This document shows, in pieces, positions 1 through 6,908 of a stretch of 64,000 nt of DNA. The notes beneath the pieces are model-generated. The model saw only the letters and a program-made list of their open reading frames with translations. It was not told where the DNA came from and ran no database searches. Source of the stretch: CBDCZY01 sp965224745 (GTDB taxonomy: Bacteria; Pseudomonadota; Gammaproteobacteria; Methylococcales; Methylomonadaceae). Both the position numbers and the translations under genes were made by a program. Every line of letters starts with the position of its first letter. The first letter of the stretch is position 1. The DNA lies in the NCBI GenBank assembly GCA_965224745.1, contig CBDCZY010000003.1:444819-508818 (forward strand), written 5' to 3'.

Positions 1-66
1 GAGAAACTAAAAATTGAAACATTTAAATCGAATTCTATGGAGCTTATGGGTTTATTTGCTGATTGA
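1..66 (+). CDS. possible C-terminus of an upstream gene
   Basis: A reading frame is open from the first base to a TGA at 64-66 and ends in MELMGLFAD. It is only 21 residues long and shows no recognisable domain. It could be the tail of a gene lying mostly outside the window, or chance. A weak hairpin follows (arms 76-81 and 87-92). Confidence 0.25.
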   Translation, partial: EKLKIETFKSNSMELMGLFAD

Positions 67-114
67 TTCTACAAACTTGTAAATACTACAAGCTATTGAG
101 AAAGGAGGCTGATT

Positions 115-1497
115 TTGCATAGTTTAAGTATCGAGGTAAAGCTTATCTCATTCGCATCCGAGCAAGTAACAAATACAGTGCATAGCTCATTGATGGAGAT
201 TGGAACCGCGGTAAAGCTAATACACTGGCAACAATGGTGTAATAGCAGTTCTTCTAATCCTGCAATTTTAGTATTGGGGAATGACGATTCAAATCAACAG
301 GAAATTTTTCAAACTAGTTCTTCATCTTCCTTATTGGCAGTTTATTCCTACCCTGTTACAGAGCCTGTCATAACATTTTTATCGTCGTGTAAAGAATGTT
401 GTTGCTGGCCTTGTGATACAGAAGAGCTTGGGTTTCGATTAGAAAGATTATTGTTAGGAATGGATGACGTAAATGATTCGACCTTAACGAAATTATCACC
501 CGAATGGGTAAAGTTAAATCTGGTTGGTTCGTCTTCTATATTCCAAATGATTCTCACCATGATTAGAAAATCTGCCGGTTGTGAGGCACCTGTTTTAATT
601 GAAGGTGAAACTGGAACGGGTAAAGAAATGGCAGCAAGGGCAATCCACTATCTTAGCGCTCGTCGTGATTATCCCTTTATCCCGGTGAATTGCGGTGCTA
701 TTCCGGATAATCTAGTCGAAAATGAATTATTTGGACATGAAAAAGGTGCTTATACTGACGCTAAAAAAAGCCAATCTGGACTGATTTCTCAAGCTGATGG
801 AGGGACTTTGTTTCTGGATGAGATCGAAGTCTTGTCAGCAAAAGGGCAAGTGGCATTATTGCGCTTTATTGAAGACAAAAACATCAAACCACTAGGCGCG
901 AAACAATGTAAAAAAGTCAATGTTAGGATAGTCGCTGCAAGTAATTCGCCATTATCTGAACTTGTCACCGAACATCGATTTAGACAAGATTTATTATTTC
1001 GACTAAACCTGCTTTCAATACGACTACCCCCTCTTCGTGAACGCATTGCTGACATAGAATCCCTGGCTGATTTTTTTATGGAAAAATATAGAAAACAATA
1101 TCAACAGTTTGATAAAAAGCTCAGTCCGGAATTCATCGCCTGGATGAATCATTATGATTGGCCTGGAAACGTTCGAGAATTAGAGAATCATATTCATCGA
1201 CATTTTTTGTTATCGGATGAAACTTGTATCATACCGGCTTATCTTGAAGTGAGTGATAATCCTTTAAATTCAAGAAGAAAAGTTTTTGATCGTAGGCAAA
1301 ATTTTGAGTTTGACTCACCTTTTCAGGACGCCAAGTTGGATATCATTAATCAATTTGAAAAACGTTATCTCAATTGGCTAATTAACAGAACGCAGGGTAA
1401 TGTATCTCAGGCAGCTGGGGTTTCCGGAAAGGAACGTAGGGCGTTGGGTAAGCTATTAAAGAAACATGATATCGACCCTAACCAATATCGTCATTGA
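115..1497 (+). CDS. sigma-54-type AAA+ activator with altered GAFTGA loop
   Basis: The 460-residue protein is a bacterial enhancer-binding regulator. Its N-terminal third (about 1-135) matches no receiver domain I recognise. The AAA+ domain has Walker A GETGTGKE at 164-171 and Walker B LFLDE near 233. A Fis-type helix-turn-helix lies at the C-terminus (NRTQGNVSQAAGVSGKERRA). The TTG start is chosen because AAAGGAGG at 101-108 is an excellent ribosome binding site for it. The sigma-54 contact loop reads GAYTDA (211-216) rather than GAFTGA. The F-to-Y change is tolerated in the family, but the G-to-D change is not usual and could weaken sigma-54 remodelling, as in VpsR-like regulators. It sits directly upstream of the eCIS operon and its control region, so it is the obvious candidate regulator. 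That role is inference. Confidence 0.85.
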   Translation: MHSLSIEVKLISFASEQVTNTVHSSLMEIGTAVKLIHWQQWCNSSSSNPAILVLGNDDSNQQEIFQTSSSSSLLAVYSYPVTEPVITFLSSCKECCCWPCDTEELGFRLERLLLGMDDVNDSTLTKLSPEWVKLNLVGSSSIFQMILTMIRKSAGCEAPVLIEGETGTGKEMAARAIHYLSARRDYPFIPVNCGAIPDNLVENELFGHEKGAYTDAKKSQSGLISQADGGTLFLDEIEVLSAKGQVALLRFIEDKNIKPLGAKQCKKVNVRIVAASNSPLSELVTEHRFRQDLLFRLNLLSIRLPPLRERIADIESLADFFMEKYRKQYQQFDKKLSPEFIAWMNHYDWPGNVRELENHIHRHFLLSDETCIIPAYLEVSDNPLNSRRKVFDRRQNFEFDSPFQDAKLDIINQFEKRYLNWLINRTQGNVSQAAGVSGKERRALGKLLKKHDIDPNQYRH

Positions 1498-1774
1498 GCT
1501 TTGCTTTCGAACGAAGAATAAGATCATTAAGTACCTATACATCCTTAATGAGTTTCCAAATCCAATACAACGTCCATATTTCACGACAAGACCATTCCTA
1601 GCGGTTTTCAAATTCAAACGCGAGCCATCATCGCAAACCATCTATCTAGTTTTCCAGCTTTCCCTTTTCCCCTAAAAAGAGCTCAACATTTTACATTCAT
1701 CCTACAAATTTCACTACGTTGTATAGTGGGTAATAAATGACCCAGAGGGTGAATTTTTTCGCATACATAATAAA

Positions 1775-1788
1775 TTGATTTAAATCAA
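1775..1788. promoter_or_regulatory. FNR-type box
   Basis: The sequence TTGAT-TTAA-ATCAA is a perfect match to the FNR/ANR consensus TTGAT-N4-ATCAA, inside an 18-bp perfect palindrome (1773-1790). It lies between the regulator gene and the eCIS operon. Its centre is about 130 bp upstream of the start predicted from the -24/-12 promoter, so it would serve a different promoter or act at a distance. Confidence 0.5.
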
Positions 1789-1813
1789 TTAGTTAATTAC
1801 TAGGCTGGCGAAA

Positions 1814-1837
1814 TAGCGGGGTAAAAATGTCCCGCTA
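1814..1837. promoter_or_regulatory. palindromic candidate activator site
   Basis: Inverted repeat TAGCGGG (1814-1820) and CCCGCTA (1831-1837). It lies about 55-75 bp upstream of the -24 element at 1890, a normal place for an enhancer-binding protein. The 12-mer GCGGGGTAAAAA within it (1816-1827) recurs in inverted orientation at 2234-2245, just before the sheath gene. Confidence 0.4.
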
Positions 1838-1887
1838 TGTTTACAATCAATATGAAAACACTTATTTAATAACAATGACTTAAATAG

Positions 1888-1904
1888 TTGGCATGTCTTT
1901 TGTT
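1888..1904 (+). promoter_or_regulatory. candidate sigma-54 promoter
   Basis: TTGGCATGTCTTTTGTT has the GG at 1890-1891 followed after exactly 10 bases by GT at 1902-1903, matching the -24/-12 consensus TTGGCAC-N5-TTGCW apart from GT for GC. Transcription would start near 1914, giving a short leader that carries the TGAGG ribosome binding site (1916-1920) of the gene at 1930. A sigma-54-type activator is encoded just upstream. Confidence 0.45.
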
Positions 1905-1929
1905 TTGTAATTTTCTGAGGCCAAACACA

Positions 1930-2196
1930 ATGTCGGACGAATCAGACGAAAATAATGTTCTGCAAGTAGCACATGAAATCCAAAACTATCTTCAAGATCA
2001 CCCTAATGCCGCGGATACGTTGGAGGGAATCAATAAATGGTGGATATCTCGAATTCGCGTTGAAGAAGCAGCTGTAGTTATTATTAAGGCTCTAGAGATT
2101 TTAGAGCGACAGGGTATGGTGGAGAAAACTGTCTCTGTAGATGGTAAAGAAATTTATAGTCGTTCAACACTAAAGACGATCAAGCAAAAACGATGA
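1930..2196 (+). CDS. small eCIS-leading protein, winged-helix-like
   Basis: An 88-residue, acidic N-terminus protein (MSDESDENN) with a middle segment reading INKWWISRIRVEE and a C-terminal basic tail. The pattern of three helices followed by a short beta hairpin (VEKTVSVDGKEIYSR) suggests a winged helix, but I do not recognise a named family. The ATG at 1930 is preferred over an in-frame TTG at 1888 because it has GAGG nine bases upstream and because 1888 falls on the proposed promoter. It is the first gene after the control region and lies 69 bp before the sheath gene. It could be an operon-specific regulator or a structural accessory. Function unknown. Confidence 0.65.
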   Translation: MSDESDENNVLQVAHEIQNYLQDHPNAADTLEGINKWWISRIRVEEAAVVIIKALEILERQGMVEKTVSVDGKEIYSRSTLKTIKQKR

Positions 2197-2233
2197 TAAG
2201 GAGTTAACGCTACAAAAGTTTCACATTAGTATT

Positions 2234-2245
2234 TTTTTACCCCGC
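2234..2245 (-). promoter_or_regulatory. inverted copy of the GCGGGGTAAAAA motif
   Basis: TTTTTACCCCGC is the exact reverse complement of bases 1816-1827. It lies 21 bp before the sheath start, between the small leading gene and the sheath gene. Two copies of a 12-mer around one gene suggest a shared binding site, though this could also be an RNA pairing element. Confidence 0.3.
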
Positions 2246-2265
2246 AAAAGAGAGGAAGTTTAATC

Positions 2266-4374
2266 ATGCCAGCATTAAAGACTTATCCAGGTGTTTATAT
2301 AGAGGAAGTTCCAAGTGGTGTTCGTACCATAGCAGGTGTTTCGACTTCTATTGCAGCGTTTATTGGGACTTTTTCTAAAGGACCAATTAATCATGGTGAT
2401 CCTTCAAGCCCAAATAATTCAAACTATGCGCTGCAAATCTTTAACCCAGGCGATTTTGAACGGGAATTTGGAGGCTTGCGCGCGGATAGTGAAGCGACGT
2501 ATGCAGTTACCCAATTTTTCTTAAACGGTGGTACAGAAGCTTGGGTAGTGAGGGTCGCATCGGCTGATGATACGACTCCTTCTGAAGTTATTGGCCCTCC
2601 TGAAGAGGGTGCGCCTCCAACTCCTCCACCCGCTCTATTTGCTCCTGCTTCAGTCATTATGCATGACTCGGACAATAGCGAAGCCTTACAAGCATTTGCT
2701 GGTCGTCGAATTAGAGATTTATCAGTTCATGACGCAGGTGAATGGGGAAATAGACTCAGAATAGAGATTGACTATAACACGCCTAATCCTGACACAGAGT
2801 TTAACCTGATCGTTTCGGAATATAAGGACGAAATCGGTGGAGATGTCTTACAACAAGAAGTCTACCGAAATGTGACGATGGTGGACACGGATAGAAATTA
2901 CGTGGTTGAAGTTGTTAATGAAGCCTCCAAACTTATTCAACTTATTCAACTTATTCAACTTATTCAACTTATTCAACTTGTTCATATTGATGAGAATATT
3001 AATCCACCCGCTGCCACGGGTTCTTTAGGGGGAGATGCAAGCGCTGCACTGGTGGCTGGAGCAATTAGTGACGGCGATACCTTTACAATACAAATAGATG
3101 GAGCTACCGCGACGGCCACATTAAGCATTGAATCACCTCCTGAAACTTTGTCTGCATTGCGAAGAATAGTTCAATCTGCGATTCGCACAGCAGTAAGCAA
3201 TGATGAAACATTACCCCTGTTATCGGGTGCCAGTGTTCAATTGAATGGCAATGGGCTACGTATATTAGCAAATTCTAAAGTACCTGGCTTTAGTGAACTT
3301 TCTTTTACCTTTAGCGGTGTAGCTGCAACTTCGATGGGACTCAATGATGCGAATTCTGATAACAACGTTCAACAGTATGTGTTAGGAAGCGAAGACGGAA
3401 ATATTGAATTTAGAGGAGCAACAACCCGGGGATCAGATGGTCAAGACCCAACAATCATAGATAATAGTTCTAACATTGCGGCTGCATTAATTGGTGAACA
3501 AGATGATAAAACAGGCCTATTTGCTCTCGAAGATGTAGATATTTTTAATATTCTATCGATTCCACAAGCTGCTGAGTTAGAACAAAATGACATGTCAAGC
3601 ATTTATACACAGGCTGAGATTTATTGTGAGCAGCGAAGAGCTTTTCTAATCGTTGATATTCCCCCTAGTGAAGACACGCTTCAAGAAGCTATGGATTGGC
3701 TGGATGACAATGCCGGATTACGTCATAAAAATGCAGCAGTTTATTTCCCACGACCAAGAATCCCAGACCCTCTAAACGACAATCGATTACGAAGTGTCGG
3801 TGCAAGTGGAACCATGGCGGGCTTATATGCCCGAACTGATAGCACCCGAGGGGTATGGAAGGCACCAGCGGGTATTGAAGGGCAACTTCGAAATGTACCG
3901 CAGCTCAGCTATAAACTAACAGACCCAGAGAATGGTCAACTAAATCCTTTGGGGATGAATGCTTTGCGTAATTTTGATGTTTTCGGAAATATATCATGGG
4001 GAGCACGGACTCTTATGGGGGCAAACCAACTGGTTTCAGACTGGAAATATATCCCCGTTCGACGTCTTGCATTATTTTTAGAAGAAAGTTTATTCCGTGG
4101 CACCCAATGGGTTGTCTTTGAACCCAATGATGAGCCTTTATGGGCACAAATACGATTAAACATTGGTGCTTTCATGCAAGATTTATTTAGACAAGGTGCT
4201 TTTCAAGGTACAACTCCTCGCGATGCCTATCTCGTCAAGTGTGATGCAGAGACAACGACTCAAAATGATATTAACAATGGCATAGTCAATATCGTGGTTG
4301 GCTTTGTCCCATTAAAACCCGCCGAATTTGTGGTCATTAAAATCCAACAGTTGGCTGGACAAATACAGACTTAA
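2266..4374 (+). CDS. eCIS contractile tail sheath protein
   Basis: A 702-residue sheath protein. The N-terminus ALKTYPGVYIEEVPSG, followed by VSTSIAAFIG, is the hallmark of phage and eCIS sheath subunits. The C-terminal sheath domain (about 500-700) includes LRNFDVFGNISWGART and the closing VGFVPLKPAEFVVIKIQQ. Sheath subunits polymerise around the inner tube and contract to drive it through a target membrane. The middle domain (about 115-430) is long, as expected for a surface-exposed insertion, and contains five perfect LIQ repeats. The start has AGAGGAAG eight bases upstream. Only one sheath gene is present, unlike the three of the Afp and PVC clusters. The tube gene follows after 10 bp. 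Confidence 0.95.
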   Translation: MPALKTYPGVYIEEVPSGVRTIAGVSTSIAAFIGTFSKGPINHGDPSSPNNSNYALQIFNPGDFEREFGGLRADSEATYAVTQFFLNGGTEAWVVRVASADDTTPSEVIGPPEEGAPPTPPPALFAPASVIMHDSDNSEALQAFAGRRIRDLSVHDAGEWGNRLRIEIDYNTPNPDTEFNLIVSEYKDEIGGDVLQQEVYRNVTMVDTDRNYVVEVVNEASKLIQLIQLIQLIQLIQLVHIDENINPPAATGSLGGDASAALVAGAISDGDTFTIQIDGATATATLSIESPPETLSALRRIVQSAIRTAVSNDETLPLLSGASVQLNGNGLRILANSKVPGFSELSFTFSGVAATSMGLNDANSDNNVQQYVLGSEDGNIEFRGATTRGSDGQDPTIIDNSSNIAAALIGEQDDKTGLFALEDVDIFNILSIPQAAELEQNDMSSIYTQAEIYCEQRRAFLIVDIPPSEDTLQEAMDWLDDNAGLRHKNAAVYFPRPRIPDPLNDNRLRSVGASGTMAGLYARTDSTRGVWKAPAGIEGQLRNVPQLSYKLTDPENGQLNPLGMNALRNFDVFGNISWGARTLMGANQLVSDWKYIPVRRLALFLEESLFRGTQWVVFEPNDEPLWAQIRLNIGAFMQDLFRQGAFQGTTPRDAYLVKCDAETTTQNDINNGIVNIVVGFVPLKPAEFVVIKIQQLAGQIQT
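2932..2976 (+). repeat. five tandem CTTATTCAA units in the sheath gene
   Basis: Five perfect 9-bp units encode LIQ five times, followed by a decayed sixth unit CTTGTTCAT (2977-2985, LVH). Because the unit is a multiple of three, copy-number change would alter length without breaking the frame. Confidence 0.9.
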
Positions 4375-4384
4375 GGAGAACAAC

Positions 4385-4912
4385 ATGGCTCAATTCAGTG
4401 TTAATGCGCAACGTTTCGATCCTTACAAGAACTTTAAATTCAGGGTGAAATGGGATGGCAAGTTTGTGGCGGGATGCAGTAAATGCGGAGCACTTAAACG
4501 TACCACAGAAATGGTGGAACATCGGGAAGGCGGTGATCCAAGTACCACTCGCAAATCTCCAGGTCAGACAAAATATGAAGCGGTAACGCTTGAACGTGGA
4601 GTGACCCATGATCCTGAGTTTGAGATATGGGCGAACAAAGTGTGGAACTTTGGCTCAGGGCTGGGTGCGGAAGTTTCACTTAAAGATTTTCGTAAAGACA
4701 TCATTATCGAGATGTATAACGAAGCAGGACAATTGGTAATCGCCTACAAAGTCTATCGATGTTGGGCATCTGAATACCAGGCTTTGCCAGAATTAGATGC
4801 CAGTGCAAATGCGGTCGCTATCCAAACGCTAAAACTCGAAAACGAAGGCTGGGAACGTGACTATGAGGTCACCGAACCGACCGAACCTAGCTTTGTTGAG
4901 CCACCACAATAG
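4385..4912 (+). CDS. eCIS inner tail tube protein
   Basis: A 175-residue protein of the T4 gp19 / Afp1 tube family. The N-terminus FDPYKNFKFRVKWDGKFVAG and the segment MVEHREGGDP are typical of eCIS tube subunits, as is the distal ANAVAIQTLKLENEGWERD. Tube subunits stack as hexameric rings inside the sheath and form the channel that carries cargo. The ATG at 4385 is preceded by AAGGAGAACA and is preferred over an upstream in-frame codon inside the sheath gene. The gene follows the sheath by 10 bp, the usual sheath-tube order. The C-terminal acidic tail (VTEPTEPSFVEPPQ) is an extra not needed for the fold. Confidence 0.93.
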   Translation: MAQFSVNAQRFDPYKNFKFRVKWDGKFVAGCSKCGALKRTTEMVEHREGGDPSTTRKSPGQTKYEAVTLERGVTHDPEFEIWANKVWNFGSGLGAEVSLKDFRKDIIIEMYNEAGQLVIAYKVYRCWASEYQALPELDASANAVAIQTLKLENEGWERDYEVTEPTEPSFVEPPQ

Positions 4913-5647
4913 ATGATGTCGTTATCTAAACAACAGCTAATAGAGGTTTGGGAATACGGGCGCAATCAGCATCCAGTTGATCAAGCGCTTACCCTCTTGA
5001 GTTTTACATCTCCGAATCAGACGAGAAATGAATTAGCTGAGCTAAGTATTGGGCAACGTGATATACGACTCTTGGCGTTACGCGAAATAATGTTTGGAGA
5101 AACACTCTATTGCGATGGAGCCTGTCCGGACTGTAAACAAGCAGTAGATATTTCTTTTACCACAAAAGAAATACAAGCGCCTTCAACAGTACAGGCGCAA
5201 CAGGAAACAGAGTTAACGTGGGATGATTTTAAAATTACCTATCGCTTGCCTAATAGCTGGGATTTAGCAGTCATAGCAAATAACACTAATGAAGAGAGTG
5301 CCAGACAGCTTTTAATAGAAAGATGTTTGGTCAAAATTAGCCGAAAAGGAGTTCCATTAGCAGCAAACGAACTTTCCGAACAAGCTATTTTAAAAACGGA
5401 ACAAGCTATCGCCAAAAGTGATCCACAGGCGGAAATTTTACTAGATATGAACTGTCCTGAGTGTGATACACAATGGCAACTCTTGTTTGATATCGTCACT
5501 TATCTTTGGACAGAAATAACAGTTAAGGCTAAGCGATTGCTAGAGGAAGTTCATATCCTTGCAAAAACGTACGGGTGGACTGAAACAAACATACTGGAAC
5601 TTAGCGATGTCCGACACCAAATTTATCTGGAGATGGCAAGCTCATGA
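4913..5647 (+). CDS. T4 gp26-like baseplate hub assembly protein
   Basis: A 244-residue protein that begins immediately after the tube stop codon. Two zinc-ribbon-like Cys pairs are visible (CDGACPDC near 67-74 and CPECDTQW near 182-189). The C-terminus, AKTYGWTETNILELSD then RHQIYLEMAS, is the pattern of the T4 baseplate (gp26-type) family found in eCIS clusters, where it helps assemble the baseplate. Start choice between two adjacent ATG codons is open. It overlaps the next gene by 4 bp (ATGA), so the two are translationally coupled. Family assignment is by recognition, not search. Confidence 0.75.
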   Translation: MMSLSKQQLIEVWEYGRNQHPVDQALTLLSFTSPNQTRNELAELSIGQRDIRLLALREIMFGETLYCDGACPDCKQAVDISFTTKEIQAPSTVQAQQETELTWDDFKITYRLPNSWDLAVIANNTNEESARQLLIERCLVKISRKGVPLAANELSEQAILKTEQAIAKSDPQAEILLDMNCPECDTQWQLLFDIVTYLWTEITVKAKRLLEEVHILAKTYGWTETNILELSDVRHQIYLEMASS

Positions 5648-6528
5648 GCGGATTCTTCAACCGATTGGCACAACGTACTTTAGGAACAGCTCCGACCGTG
5701 CGACCCGCTATTGCACCAAGATTTGCGCAACCTTCAATGGTTAATAATGAACTTCCATTAGCTGATACAACAGAGGAGATTAACCAGCAAACCAGAGAAA
5801 AAGTAAACAGAAACGATAATCAGAAATTGAACGAGCCTGTCATTAATCACGAGCCTGTTTCTAACCAGATCCAGGAAAAACCCATGGATAGCCCAACTCT
5901 ACATGAGCAATCAAGACAAGCTGAGGTACAACAGCCGGAACACTTGGTTGATATACAGCCTGAGGGCAAATCAAAGCAAACTCAAAAAAGGGTACAGGCT
6001 GAAAATATCGATAAAACAAAAAAGATAATTGAAAATAGAAATGTTGCTCGAATCAATCCGGTCGAAGTAACAAGCAAAAAAAATAAAATACAAACTATCC
6101 TAGCAGAGACAAAAACAGAAACAATTGTTGATGAAGCTCTGGTAACGATGCCACATGAACACAATCAAAAAGTCGAGAAACCCAATGCCCATTTCGAAGA
6201 CTCAGATTATTATTTAGATGTTGATGAAGCTCTGGTACCAATGCCACATGAATACAATCAAAAAGTTGAGAATTCCAATGCCCATTTCGGAGACTCAGAT
6301 TATCATTTAGATTTTCATCAAACGTCAGGTAATGACAGGTCTAATAGAGACAATACGTCAAAACAACAAAGTCTGGAAGATAATCAAACCATCAATGTCA
6401 CTATAGGTCGGGTTGAAGTTCGTGCGATACACCCGTCACCGGCACCCATTAAACAGAGCAAAGCGAAAAATAAATCAACACTTTCCCTGGACGATTATTT
6501 ACAACAGCGGCAAAGGGGTGAAAGATGA
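5644..6528 (+). CDS. eCIS accessory linker protein with internal duplication
   Basis: A 294-residue, highly polar protein with a conserved head (MSGFFNRLAQRTLG then RPAIAPRF) and tail (INVTIGRVEVRAI then LSLDDYLQQR), a pairing seen in uncharacterised proteins of other eCIS operons. The middle is low in hydrophobic residues, rich in Q, N, E and K, and probably disordered. It includes a 31-residue tandem duplication (units 6130-6222 and 6223-6315). The gene overlaps its upstream and downstream neighbours by 4 bp each, so it is embedded in the structural operon. A scaffold or baseplate-to-tube adaptor role is possible, but unsupported beyond context. Confidence 0.7.
   Translation: MSGFFNRLAQRTLGTAPTVRPAIAPRFAQPSMVNNELPLADTTEEINQQTREKVNRNDNQKLNEPVINHEPVSNQIQEKPMDSPTLHEQSRQAEVQQPEHLVDIQPEGKSKQTQKRVQAENIDKTKKIIENRNVARINPVEVTSKKNKIQTILAETKTETIVDEALVTMPHEHNQKVEKPNAHFEDSDYYLDVDEALVPMPHEYNQKVENSNAHFGDSDYHLDFHQTSGNDRSNRDNTSKQQSLEDNQTINVTIGRVEVRAIHPSPAPIKQSKAKNKSTLSLDDYLQQRQRGER
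6130..6315 (+). repeat. tandem 93-bp duplication
   Basis: Two 93-bp units encode DEALV-x-MPHE-x-NQKVE followed by NAHF-x-DSDY-x-LD. They differ at only a few residues, so the duplication is recent or under constraint. It lies wholly in frame in the linker gene. Confidence 0.85.
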
Positions 6529-6908
6529 GTTCGGCTTTAGCGATTGCAGGGGTGACCGCAGTATTAAGAGATTTAATCAACGATGCGTTTGTTGAAAATG
6601 ACGTTAGTGGCATTGTGGGCGGAAATGTCGTGGTTAGCGCATTAGCCCCGGATCGAGTATTAGTCAATGGTAGTCTGGATCAACCTCAACTCAATATCTA
6701 TATGTACCTGGTAACACCTAATACGGGTTGGCGAAATGAATGCCTGCCTTCTAGAAACAGTAACGGCCAACGCACAAATAATCCATTTTTAGCCTTGAAT
6801 CTACATTATTTATTGACAGCGTATGGTGATGAGGATCTGCACGCCGAGATTCTCTTAGCCCATCTTCGTGACTTATATTTACAATATCCTGTTATTTCAA
6901 TAAGTTAA
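6525..6908 (+). pseudogene. DUF4255 / tail terminator protein, 5' fragment
   Basis: The first 111 codons (to 6858) are the N-terminus of a DUF4255 protein (SSALAIAGVTAVLRDLIND, then LNIYMYLVTPN and NPFLALNLHYLLTAYG). This family caps or terminates the eCIS tail and corresponds to Afp16. An IS1634-type element is inserted after TTAG at 6855-6858, and the frame then runs 50 bases into the element and stops. Removing the element and one TTAG copy restores a continuous 405-residue frame with the fragment beginning at 8983. The particle would probably lack its terminator unless another copy exists elsewhere. Confidence 0.85.

Noticed and set aside
2932..2985. The nine-base repeats as a CRISPR or iteron array
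   Set aside because: The units are tandem without spacers, in frame and inside the sheath coding sequence.
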